Assembly (NCBI RefSeq): GCF_018332695.1
Contig: NZ_BOQN01000028.1
Coordinates: forward strand, 1-64,000
From: Paractinoplanes toevensis
GTDB taxonomy: Bacteria; Actinomycetota; Actinomycetes; Mycobacteriales; Micromonosporaceae
DNA length: 64,000 nucleotides
Direction of reading: 5' to 3'
In this document: positions 15,018 to 23,077 of the stretch, one piece after another
Numbering within the stretch: position 1 is the first letter of the stretch
Layout: each line of letters opens with the position of its first letter
Made by a program: the position numbers and the translations under genes
Notes under the pieces: generated by a model
What the model was told of the DNA's origin: nothing
Database searches by the model: none
Seen by the model: only the letters and a program-made list of their open reading frames with translations

Positions 15018-17389
15018 GAGTTCCCGCCTTGCTCAGGGTTGATGGTGGTGTCGTCACGGTCCGCCGCCGCACCTTCGGCCCAGCCCCGCTGGTAACGGGA
15101 GAACCGGTTACGGGCCTCCTCGGGCGAACGGGCCGGGGTGGCCGGCGCCTCGGCACTCTCCTTCTTGCCGCTGTCCAGCAGCTCCGGCGCAAGGTGCTGC
15201 TGCGGGCGGCGGTGCGGCAGCGGTGGCCGCTCGGGCCGCGCCGCCGTGGTGTCGGCCGGTGGCCGGGCGGCCTCCGGCTGGGGAGGAGCCATGGCCGGGC
15301 CCGGGTCCGGTTCCAGGACACCCACCGCGGACCGGGCGGTCAGCGGCGCGGAATCGGCCGGGCCGGACCGCGCCTCGGTGCGCTGGGCGGCCGGGACGAC
15401 CGGCATGGCCCGGGTGTCCGCCACGCCGTCGGCGTCACCGCCGACCAGGATCCGTTCCGGCAGCAGCACGATCGCCAGCAGGCCGCCGTACGCCGAGCGC
15501 CGCAGGCTGATCTGCACGCCCTCCCGCTTGGCCAGCTCGGCGACCACGTGCAGACCGATCTGGGCGCCGTCGCGCAGCTCGGTCACGTCCGGCGTCGGTG
15601 CGGTGGCGAGCAGCGTGTTGGCCCGCTCCACCGCCTCGGCCGACATGCCCACCCCGGCGTCCTCGATCTCCACCGCCACACCGTGCTGCACCCGGCTCGA
15701 GGTGACCCACACCGTGGTCTCCGGCGGCGAGAACGCCAGCGCGTTGTCCAGCAGCTCGGCCAGCAGGTGGATGACCTCGGCGACCGCGTGCCCGACCAGC
15801 GCCACGTCGTTGGCGCTGCGCAGGGTGATCCGCTGGTAGTTGCGGGCCTCGGCGAACGCGGCCAGCAGCACCCGGCGCAACGGCACCGGGTTCTGGAAGC
15901 GCCGGCCGATCTGCCCTCCGGCCAGGATCACCAGATTTTCCAGGAACCGCCGGGTCTGGTTGAGCTGGTGGTGGATGTCGAACAGGTCGGTCAGCAGTTT
16001 CTCGTCGCCGACCTGTTCCTGCAGGTCCTCGACCACCTTGAGGCCGCGCTGCAGCGGGCGCTGCGGACGGCGGGCGACACCCATCAGCATCGCCGTACCG
16101 GCCGCGCGGGCCTTGGCCTCGTCGACCGCCGCGCCGGCCGCCGCCTGCAGCGACCGGTTGATGACCCGGGCGACCTGGCCGATCTCGTCGCCGCCGTAGT
16201 CCGGCGCGGCGAACTCGGTGGTCAGGTCGACGGACTCGCGGCGGCGCAGCCGCTCCATGACGGCCGGCAGGCGCTGGTCGACCAGCGCGTCCGCGTCGCT
16301 ACCGAGGCGGGCCAGGCGGACCGAGAGGGCCCGGTCGACCAGGACACGCGACTGGCGCACCGCCCACAGGATCGCCGCCACCGCCACCGCGAGGGCCAGC
16401 AGCGACCCCAGTGACGCGGTGAGCAGCTGGTTGTTACCGGTGCGCAGGGCCTTGGCCGACACCTGGTCGGCCTGCCGGACGGTCAGGTCGATCAGGTCGG
16501 CCGAGACCGCGGCGGTCAGCTGGGACCACCGGTCCACGCCGATCGACAGGCCGGGCGGCACGCGTTTGGCCCACGGGCCGCCGGCGGTGATGCCGTTTTC
16601 CACCCGGACCAGCTGTTTCCAGTTGTCGCTCGCCTCGACCACGGTGTACCGCGCGCGGGCGTCCGGCTCGAGGTGGGCGGCGGCGGTGGTGAGCCCGGCG
16701 TGGTAGGCCCCCACGAGCCGCACGAACTCGAGGTAGTTGGCCTGGCTCAGCGGTCCGGAGGCGAGCGCGCCGTCGATGATCGAGCCGGCCCGGGACATCA
16801 GGTCGCTGGCCCGGAACAGCTCGGTGGCGAGGATGCCGCCCTGGGTCGCGGTCACGTCGGGCACCACGCGGGCCTGGTTGTCGAACAGGTCGGTGGCCGC
16901 GTCGAGCAGGTCGTTGTAGAACGAGGACGCGGTCTGGCCGCTCATCGACCGGGCGTCGATCGCGCTGCGGGTGGTGGCCAGCCGGTCGAGGTAGTCGGAC
17001 AGGGACGCCCACCGCGTCTTGATCGACTTCGGGGCCTGGCCGAGCGCGCCGTCGGCCGCGCCGCGCAGCGCGGTCACCTGCTCGTCGGTCTGCCGGCGGC
17101 GGTCGAGCAGCGGGTTCAGCCCGTTGGACGGGCGGGCCAGGTAGGCCACGCTGAGCCGGCGCTCCTGCTGCAGCGAGGAGAGCGCGGCCACGGCGGGGAT
17201 GGAGACCTGGCGCACCGAGTTGGCGACCGCCCGGTTGTAGAAGCCCTGGAAGACCAGGTAGCCCGAGGCGGCGAACCAGAGGAGCAGGGCCACCACACTG
17301 GGCACCAGGACGAGCCGCACGACCCGCCGGGAGATGGACTGCTGCCGGGAAGTTTGCTCTATCGCCGGACCGGCCGATATGGACGTCAA
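15014..17389 (-). CDS. cvnA: Conservon sensor kinase-like protein CvnA (NIT domain)
   Basis: 791-aa membrane sensor. One transmembrane helix lies at ~25-45 (VPSVVALLLWFAASGYLVF). An extracytoplasmic nitrate/nitrite-sensor-like helical domain spans ~50-320, a second helix lies near 325-345, and a HAMP-like linker and a histidine-kinase ATPase domain follow at ~450-640 (N-box ELLDNALAFSPPETTV, G1 IEDAGVGMS, G2 DGAQIGLHVV). No canonical phospho-acceptor H-box is obvious, as in other CvnA proteins. The C-terminal ~150 residues are Pro/Ala/Arg-rich and disordered. TTG 17389 is the first start after an in-frame TGA two codons upstream. It heads the cvnA-B-C-D operon. Confidence 0.92.
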   Translation of the reverse strand: MTSISAGPAIEQTSRQQSISRRVVRLVLVPSVVALLLWFAASGYLVFQGFYNRAVANSVRQVSIPAVAALSSLQQERRLSVAYLARPSNGLNPLLDRRRQTDEQVTALRGAADGALGQAPKSIKTRWASLSDYLDRLATTRSAIDARSMSGQTASSFYNDLLDAATDLFDNQARVVPDVTATQGGILATELFRASDLMSRAGSIIDGALASGPLSQANYLEFVRLVGAYHAGLTTAAAHLEPDARARYTVVEASDNWKQLVRVENGITAGGPWAKRVPPGLSIGVDRWSQLTAAVSADLIDLTVRQADQVSAKALRTGNNQLLTASLGSLLALAVAVAAILWAVRQSRVLVDRALSVRLARLGSDADALVDQRLPAVMERLRRRESVDLTTEFAAPDYGGDEIGQVARVINRSLQAAAGAAVDEAKARAAGTAMLMGVARRPQRPLQRGLKVVEDLQEQVGDEKLLTDLFDIHHQLNQTRRFLENLVILAGGQIGRRFQNPVPLRRVLLAAFAEARNYQRITLRSANDVALVGHAVAEVIHLLAELLDNALAFSPPETTVWVTSSRVQHGVAVEIEDAGVGMSAEAVERANTLLATAPTPDVTELRDGAQIGLHVVAELAKREGVQISLRRSAYGGLLAIVLLPERILVGGDADGVADTRAMPVVPAAQRTEARSGPADSAPLTARSAVGVLEPDPGPAMAPPQPEAARPPADTTAARPERPPLPHRRPQQHLAPELLDSGKKESAEAPATPARSPEEARNRFSRYQRGWAEGAAADRDDTTINPEQGGNS

Positions 17390-17591
17390 CGTTCATCCAA
17401 TCCGGAGAGAAATCGATTTACCAACGCCCCCGAAGCCGGCGGAAACCCCGCACCGGCCCGCCACCCGAACGAGCTTGCAAACCCTAGCGCCGCGCCCGTT
17501 CCGGCACCAGTCGTAGCTCGCCATTCTCTCGATCGGGATCGCGTTTTCCCTGGTCAGAGCGGATCCAAAGTAGATCACAAAATGATCCGAC

Positions 17592-18029
17592 CTATTCCAG
17601 CCAGGTCACCGAATCCGGCTGGAGCGGAACCCGGTCGCGGGCGTCCGGCCGCTCGTCCGGGCCGCGGCCGATGACGTCGATCCCGGCCGGGGTGAGCAGG
17701 GAACGCTCGAAGGTGAGCACGATGAGATCGCGGTCATCGCTCAGATGCGTAACCCGCCACCGGCTGGACAGGACGCCCAGGACGCCGCGGCCGCGCCAGG
17801 TGAAGACGCCGGTGCGGGCGTCGAACCGGTCGACGCCGGTGATCCGCCGGCCGGCTCCCGACCGGGTGCGGTAGCTGACCACGTCGCCCAGGGTGAGCGG
17901 CGAGCCGGCCCGCAGCTCGTAGGCGAAGGTGGGCCGCAGGCGCCGCCCGGACAGCCACATGGGAAAAGTGGTGGCCAGCACCCGCCACTGCCCGGGAAGA
18001 GCCTCCCGCAGCGTGTGCTCGTCAGGCAT
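17592..18029 (-). CDS. Hypothetical protein, third gene of the HExxH/peptidoglycan-binding operon
   Basis: 145-aa soluble protein, no signal peptide, no recognised domain. The alternation of short hydrophobic strands with Gly/Arg turns (GDVVSYRTRSGAGRRITGVD, FTWRGRGVLGVLSSRWRVTH, LIVLTFERSLLTPAGIDVI) suggests a small beta-barrel, possibly lipocalin-like. This is a fold impression, not a match. ATG 18029 overlaps the upstream gene by 8 bp, so it is the distal member of a translationally coupled trio with 18022-18693 and 18690-20630. A role tied to the metalloprotease-like product (binding, maturation or immunity) is a guess from gene order. Confidence 0.7.
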   Translation of the reverse strand: MPDEHTLREALPGQWRVLATTFPMWLSGRRLRPTFAYELRAGSPLTLGDVVSYRTRSGAGRRITGVDRFDARTGVFTWRGRGVLGVLSSRWRVTHLSDDRDLIVLTFERSLLTPAGIDVIGRGPDERPDARDRVPLQPDSVTWLE

Positions 18030-18693
18030 CGGGCGTGTACTTCGCCCGCACCGGGATCCGGGTCGGCCCGCTCAGGATCACGAAGTCGGCGGTCAGGTGG
18101 ACGGTGACGTCCGGTCCGGCCGGCTCGAACCCGATCGGCAGGTCGTACGTCCACTCCGGCCCGGCCTCGACCTCACCCGGGCCGGTGACCTCACCGGCCC
18201 AGTCGCCGGCCGGCTCGTAGTAGCCCCGCCACGCGGTCGCTGTCACCGCGACGGTGCCGAGGTCGACGCGAACCGGGTCGGTGCCGCGGTGTTCCAGCCG
18301 GGCGCCGCCGCCGGGCGTACGGCTGACGCCCACGGCGGCCCGGGGGAAGTCGGTCAGCCGATCGAGCAGCCGGCGCGACGCGGCGGCCAGCCGCGGCCAG
18401 TCGCCGGGGCCGTCGGTGAGGCCGGCGATCCGCACCGGGCCGGTCGCGGTCAGCTCCAGCACCTCCTCGGCCGCCTCCGGCCGGGGCCGGGCCGGCGGCG
18501 GTGCCGCCCCGGCCGCCCCGATCAGCGCCTGGATCTCGGCCAGCTCGGCGGCCGGCAACCGGCCGGCGAACCAGCCCACGCCGCCGTCGCTCACACTGCG
18601 CCAGCCGGTCAGCGCGCCGTCCTCGGCGACCTCGACGCTCTCCGCCACGGCCGGTGACTGACTGCCGTCCGCGATCACCAATCGCAGGATCAT
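18022..18693 (-). CDS. Hypothetical protein, second gene of the operon (possible protease-inhibitor-like N-terminus)
   Basis: 223-aa soluble protein of unknown function. The N-terminal ~60 residues (MILRLVIADG, then GWFAGRLPAAELAEIQALI) vaguely resemble emfourin-type inhibitors encoded beside metalloproteases. That likeness is weak and only from memory. The C-terminal half is beta-rich and ends VHLTADFVILSGPTRIPVRAKY. The ATG overlaps the metalloprotease-like stop (ATGA at 18690-18693), and the 3' end overlaps the next gene by 8 bp. Tight coupling to a HExxH protein is the best functional clue available. Confidence 0.7.
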   Translation of the reverse strand: MILRLVIADGSQSPAVAESVEVAEDGALTGWRSVSDGGVGWFAGRLPAAELAEIQALIGAAGAAPPPARPRPEAAEEVLELTATGPVRIAGLTDGPGDWPRLAAASRRLLDRLTDFPRAAVGVSRTPGGGARLEHRGTDPVRVDLGTVAVTATAWRGYYEPAGDWAGEVTGPGEVEAGPEWTYDLPIGFEPAGPDVTVHLTADFVILSGPTRIPVRAKYTPDA

Positions 18694-20630
18694 CGACGCT
18701 TCGCCTCCCAGGTGCCGCCCAGTGCCCGGCCGAGGATAGCCACGAACTCCCCCAGATGGCGCGGCTGCGCGCCGTGGTCGTGCGGATCGGACACCCGGCC
18801 CGGGTCGCCCATGATGGAACCACTCGAATAGCTGAACGTCTGGATCGTCTCGTAGCTGTTGTTGTCGCTCGGCAGCGCGGCGTTCAGGTCGAAGAGCAGG
18901 TCACCGGTCAGCGGCACCGCGGGCTGGGCCGGCACCGGGGGCGGCCCGGCGACCGCGGCCACCGCCGGCACGGTCACCGTGGCCAGTTTCGCGTACTCCT
19001 GCACCACCCGCTGGGCGAACGCGCCGCCCTTCACCCCGGCGCCGACGCTCGCGGCGTGGGCGTTCGCCGAGTTGCGGGCCACCATGGCGTTCTGCAGGTT
19101 GGTGGCGATCACGTTCGGTGCCACGGCCGGGCCGGCCGCGTCGCCGACCGGCGGCTCGTGACCGGTGACCCGCACGTAGTCGCCGGGGTGCAGCTGATAT
19201 TCGTCCTGCAGGCCGATCAGGTGGCCGAACTCGTGCGGGACGGTCTTGGCGGCGTTCGGGTCGGCCACGAACCACTCGCCCGCATTGGCCCGGCCGGTGC
19301 CCGGTTTCACCTGCACCGTGTTGGCGTCACCACCGCCACCGCTGCTCATCTTGAAGTCGATCGGCAGCGACCGGCCGGACGCGGCGTCGACACCCTGGTA
19401 CTGGTTCCACATCGCCTCGACGTGCCCGAACCAGGCGCCCGGCGCGGCCAGCCCGACGAAGTTGACCTTCGCGGTGACCAGCATCCGGGTCTTCTGGATC
19501 TCCCACGAGTAGTGCGACGCGCCCGCCCCGACCATGCTGTACGTCGCGCCGCCGACCACCTCGGTCCACTGCCGCTCGACCGCACCGGTCATCGACGCGG
19601 GGGCCGCCACGTCCAGCGCGTCCCAGGTCGCCTTGTCGGCGGTGCCGGTCGCGGGCAACGGCGGAACCCGCCCGCTCTGGAACGCCTGCAACGCCGTACG
19701 GGTAAGCGGCCCGAACGACCCGTCGTCCTTGAGTTTCGGGGAGGCGCCGGCGGTGTTGAGTTTCTGCTGGAGCTCGTGCACGGCGGGGCCCTGGATCAGC
19801 CCGCCGACGCCGGTCACCGGGTGCAGCGAGGTGCCGGCGACCTGGGCGCCCAGCGAGTCGGCCGTGCCGCTCGGGGTGTTCTGCTCGACCGGGGTGGCAC
19901 TGGCGCCCTCGGACGCGACGAAACCGCCCTTGACCCCCGCGTCCAGAGCCGTCCACAGGGCGGCGTCGACCGTGCCGTTCGGGAACCGGTGCAGCGCAGC
20001 GATCTCGTACGCGATGACCGCGACCATCATGGCCGCGTCGAACACGGCGTTGATGACCAGCCGGGGGTTGGCCCCGACGGCGTTGAGCTTCTGCTGGGCG
20101 AACCCGACGTCGGGCCCGGTGGCGCCGAGCGCGAGCTGCACCCGGACCGGGGCCGGCAGGGCGGCGAACGCCGCGTCGATCGCGGCCTTGGTGACCGGGT
20201 CGGCGACGCCGGTCACCGGCACGATCCCCGCGCTGGTCTGGAAATTGCGGACGGCCGCCTCGGTCAGCGGGCCGTACCGCCCGTCCTCGGTCAGCGGCAG
20301 CGCCGACGCCTGCAACCGGCTGAGCTTGACCTGCAGCTCCTGGACCGGGCCGCCGTGCGCGCCCGCCCCGACACCGCCCGGCGTCGGCGGCGCTCCCCCG
20401 CCCGGGGCCGGCGGCTGGGCGACGAACCGGGCGAACTGGGAGTTGCCGGCGAGCCGGCTCAGCTCGGCCAGGCCGGCCGGACCGGCCGGAGCGCCCTGGA
20501 GCATCCGGGCCGTGGCGGCGTTGCCCGCCCCCGGCAGCATGACCGGGCCGGTCGGGCCGGAGTCGGGCCGGCGGACACCGACCGGCTCGGGCGGCTCGAA
20601 CTCGGGAGTGCGCTGATTTGCGGACGCCAC
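18690..20630 (-). CDS. Multidomain peptidoglycan-binding-repeat protein with HExxH metallopeptidase site
   Basis: 646-aa protein starting GTG 20630 (VASANQRTPEF; GGAG at optimal distance). There is no signal peptide. Residues ~35-70 carry two AGNAATARML / AGNSQFARF motifs like those in actinobacterial eCIS-associated proteins. Two clear PG_binding_1 repeats follow (VQELQVKLSRLQ...YGPLTEAAVRNFQ; VHELQQKLNTAG...FGPLTRTALQAFQ), with a third, more divergent unit between them. A zincin-like domain carries VPHEFGHLIGLQDEY (~460; HExxHxxGxxD). The end has AALPSDNNSYETIQTFSYSSGSIMGD, reminiscent of the Met-turn region. It may be a cell-wall-targeted protease or effector, possibly exported by a non-Sec route. 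Confidence 0.8.
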   Translation of the reverse strand: MASANQRTPEFEPPEPVGVRRPDSGPTGPVMLPGAGNAATARMLQGAPAGPAGLAELSRLAGNSQFARFVAQPPAPGGGAPPTPGGVGAGAHGGPVQELQVKLSRLQASALPLTEDGRYGPLTEAAVRNFQTSAGIVPVTGVADPVTKAAIDAAFAALPAPVRVQLALGATGPDVGFAQQKLNAVGANPRLVINAVFDAAMMVAVIAYEIAALHRFPNGTVDAALWTALDAGVKGGFVASEGASATPVEQNTPSGTADSLGAQVAGTSLHPVTGVGGLIQGPAVHELQQKLNTAGASPKLKDDGSFGPLTRTALQAFQSGRVPPLPATGTADKATWDALDVAAPASMTGAVERQWTEVVGGATYSMVGAGASHYSWEIQKTRMLVTAKVNFVGLAAPGAWFGHVEAMWNQYQGVDAASGRSLPIDFKMSSGGGGDANTVQVKPGTGRANAGEWFVADPNAAKTVPHEFGHLIGLQDEYQLHPGDYVRVTGHEPPVGDAAGPAVAPNVIATNLQNAMVARNSANAHAASVGAGVKGGAFAQRVVQEYAKLATVTVPAVAAVAGPPPVPAQPAVPLTGDLLFDLNAALPSDNNSYETIQTFSYSSGSIMGDPGRVSDPHDHGAQPRHLGEFVAILGRALGGTWEAKRR

Positions 20631-20728
20631 GGCACACTCCCCCGTCCATTCCGGCGATACAGCGAGAATCGACCGCCGCCCCACCGGGTGCCAAGGACTT
20701 TCGGGCGGCCTTTCGAGCAGTCCTCGGC

Positions 20729-22504
20729 TCAGCCGACGTCGAAGATGATGTCCAGGCCGACGTCCCGGCGGGTGAGGCCGGGCACGGACGGCACGTTGAG
20801 GGCGGCCTCGAACGGCGTGCCGACGACCCGGTCGCGGAGCACCACCACACTTCGGATCCCGTGCTGGCGCAACATGTCCAGGCTGGCCGGGCCGGGGAAG
20901 GTCTGCATCACGTCCCGGATCGCCTGGCGCTGCGGCGGGTTGTAGCTGGCCACCCCGTTCACCATGGTCGGGAAGCCGGCCGTCGACCAGAGCAGGACGT
21001 TGCTGTCGATGCCGTCGTCGGACGGCAGCACGATCATCGGCGCGGCGGCCTGCGCCATCGCGGCCGGCTGGGCCGGCAGCCGCACGTGGGCCAGATCCGG
21101 AATGCCCTCGGCCAGCACCAGGAGCAGCAGCGGGACGGTCACCGCCCGGGCGGCGGTCACCCGCCACTCCGGCAGGGTGGCGCGGTGGGCCGTGCGGGCG
21201 AGCTCGGTGACGAAACCGGCCGCCAGGATCGCCATCAGCACGGTCGGCCAGAGGATCAGCCGGCCCGGGGTACGGCTGCCGTCGAAGCCCGGAACGTACA
21301 GGTAGATCAGCCGGTAGAGCGGGCCGTTGGTGCCGAGCGCGCACAGCACCCCGACCAGCGTGCCGCCCAGCAGCAGGAGCCGTTGCCGCACCGACCACAC
21401 GGACACGAAGAGGCCGGCGAAGGCGAGCAGGTACAGCACGTACCCGCAGAGCATCACCTTCTCGTTGGCGGCGTTGCCCAGCGCGGTCCGGGCCTGTTCG
21501 TGCAGCTCACCCAGCGGCAGCGAGAACGCCGGGGCGACGAGCAGGCTCCGCGGCGTCGGGGAGAACGCCGCCACGTAGTCCCAGGACCGGGACACGTCCG
21601 GGTAGGTGGTGCGGACCTGCTGGTACGCGTACGCGAAATAGCCGGTGACCGCGGTGAAGATCAGGCCGCCGGCCAGGTCGCCGAGGACCAGCCGGCGAGT
21701 CAGCGGTGGACGGCCGCGCACCAGCCAGCCGACCGCCGCGCACAGGAACACCAGAGCCAGCACGTAGACGAAGCCGAGCCCGATGCCGAAGCCCAGGCTG
21801 ACCTGCCAGGCCGCGACCAGCCAGCCGGCCACCGCCCAGCCCGGCCGCACCCGCTCCCGGCGGTAGCCGTGGGTCAGCGACCAGCCGTGGCCGCGGGCCA
21901 GCATCGCGAAGGCGAGGGTGATGCCGCCGGTGGACAGGATGTTCAGGTGGCCGACGTGGCCGTACCGCCAGGGCGCGTAGGCGAGGGCGGCGCCGGCCAC
22001 CGCGGCCGCCACCCGGCCGGCACCGAGCTGGCGCAGCAGTGCCCACCCGCCGAGGAAGGCGAGCGCGAATGCCAGTACGAACAGGATGTTGTACCGCAGG
22101 ACCGCGGCCGTCACTCCGTTGCCGATCAGCCCGGCCGGGACGTACCCGAAAAGGCTGTCGTTGAGCGCCAGGCCGTACTTCTCCGGGTAGAAGGCGTTGG
22201 TGGCCCACAGGCCGCGCAGTCCGTGCAGCAGGGCGTGCCCGTCCCAGGCGACCAGCCAGGCCTGCGCGGTGGTGTCACCGCCGTCGCCGACGATGGTGTG
22301 CGCCGGATCGGCCAGGGTGGCCGGCTTGACGCCACCGACGATCAGGTCCTTCGCGTACGGCGGGATCAGCCAGACCATGGCGATCGCGAGAAGTACGGAC
22401 CCGGCGGTGGCGACCGCGAACTCGAGCCGGTGCGTCCGGACGGGCGCTTTCGGCTCGGCCGCGGACGGCTCGGTCACCGTGGCGGTGGTGACATCGGACA
22501 ACAC
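20729..22504 (-). CDS. Polytopic membrane protein, GT-C glycosyltransferase-like
   Basis: 591-aa integral membrane protein with about 11-12 hydrophobic helices. The large first extracytoplasmic loop contains acidic residues (VGDGGDTTAQAWLVAWDGHAL). A ~110-residue soluble C-terminal domain follows (MIVLPSDDGIDSNVLLW to the end). This layout is typical of GT-C-fold sugar transferases and YfhO-like proteins. GTG 22504 is chosen for its GGGGG ribosome-binding sequence; a TTG one codon later is an alternative. It stands alone, with 98 bp separating it from the downstream gene. Donor and acceptor are unknown. Confidence 0.7.
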   Translation of the reverse strand: MLSDVTTATVTEPSAAEPKAPVRTHRLEFAVATAGSVLLAIAMVWLIPPYAKDLIVGGVKPATLADPAHTIVGDGGDTTAQAWLVAWDGHALLHGLRGLWATNAFYPEKYGLALNDSLFGYVPAGLIGNGVTAAVLRYNILFVLAFALAFLGGWALLRQLGAGRVAAAVAGAALAYAPWRYGHVGHLNILSTGGITLAFAMLARGHGWSLTHGYRRERVRPGWAVAGWLVAAWQVSLGFGIGLGFVYVLALVFLCAAVGWLVRGRPPLTRRLVLGDLAGGLIFTAVTGYFAYAYQQVRTTYPDVSRSWDYVAAFSPTPRSLLVAPAFSLPLGELHEQARTALGNAANEKVMLCGYVLYLLAFAGLFVSVWSVRQRLLLLGGTLVGVLCALGTNGPLYRLIYLYVPGFDGSRTPGRLILWPTVLMAILAAGFVTELARTAHRATLPEWRVTAARAVTVPLLLLVLAEGIPDLAHVRLPAQPAAMAQAAAPMIVLPSDDGIDSNVLLWSTAGFPTMVNGVASYNPPQRQAIRDVMQTFPGPASLDMLRQHGIRSVVVLRDRVVGTPFEAALNVPSVPGLTRRDVGLDIIFDVG

Positions 22505-22587
22505 GCGTACCCCCGCACGCCGGACCGGCAAACGCGAGTGACGCTAACATAACGCTCTGCAAGTCGATAGGTGTGCGTCGATGCAAA

Positions 22588-22992
22588 CTAGCGCTGCTGC
22601 CGGGCGATCGCCGCGGCGCCGACCGGCGTGAAGAGGTTTACCAGCGTCCCGTCCGGGTCGCGGAACAGCAGCGACCGGTTGCCCCAGGGCATCGTCGTCG
22701 GTTCCTGCACGACCTCGTCGATCGTGTCGCGCAGGCGGGCGAACTCGGCGTCGACGTCATCGACCCGGAACTCGACGATGAGCGTCCGGTTGGCCGCGGC
22801 CTCGGCCGACCCTTCGCCGAACAGCTTGACCGTGGCGGTGCCGCCGATCGCGAGCGTGGCGCCGGGCCCGGGCAGGACGATCTCCGCGAAGTCGGGCGTG
22901 TGCCGGCGGGCGGGCGTGCCGGTGACCCGCTCGTAGAAGTCGGTGAGGTGGCCGACCTGGTCGGTGATGATGCGCACGGAGGCGAGGTTCAC
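22588..22992 (-). CDS. VOC/glyoxalase-family protein
   Basis: 134-aa protein with one pair of beta-alpha-beta-beta-beta units of the vicinal-oxygen-chelate fold. It starts VNLASVRIITDQVGHLTDFYERVTG and ends LLFRDPDGTLVNLFTP, the usual signature of the second unit. A metal-binding Glu is likely in TLIVEFRVDD or near the end. GTG 22992 follows AAGGAG by 6 bp. It is divergent from a WYL regulator with a palindromic operator between, which suggests regulation by that protein. Family members include dioxygenases, resistance proteins and binding proteins, so the reaction is not assignable. Confidence 0.88.
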   Translation of the reverse strand: MNLASVRIITDQVGHLTDFYERVTGTPARRHTPDFAEIVLPGPGATLAIGGTATVKLFGEGSAEAAANRTLIVEFRVDDVDAEFARLRDTIDEVVQEPTTMPWGNRSLLFRDPDGTLVNLFTPVGAAAIARQQR

Positions 22993-23033
22993 GACGTTCT
23001 CCTTCGGTGGTGTTGGCTCCCCCACGCTAGGCG

Positions 23034-23062
23034 CGATACCGGACAGGATCGGCCCGGTATCG
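23034..23062. promoter_or_regulatory. Operator palindrome CGATACCGG-N11-CCGGTATCG between VOC gene and WYL regulator
   Basis: Perfect 9-bp inverted repeat centred between the divergent start codons (22992 and 23078). The spacing of ~20 bp between half-site centres fits a dimeric HTH regulator. The adjacent WYL protein is the obvious candidate, acting as repressor of the VOC gene and of itself. Confidence 0.65.
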
Positions 23063-23077
23063 AGGAGAATGATCGAC

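Noticed and set aside
17390..17591. Small RNA or riboswitch in the gap before cvnA
   Set aside because: No conserved aptamer pattern or convincing terminator hairpin; it probably only holds the conservon promoter.
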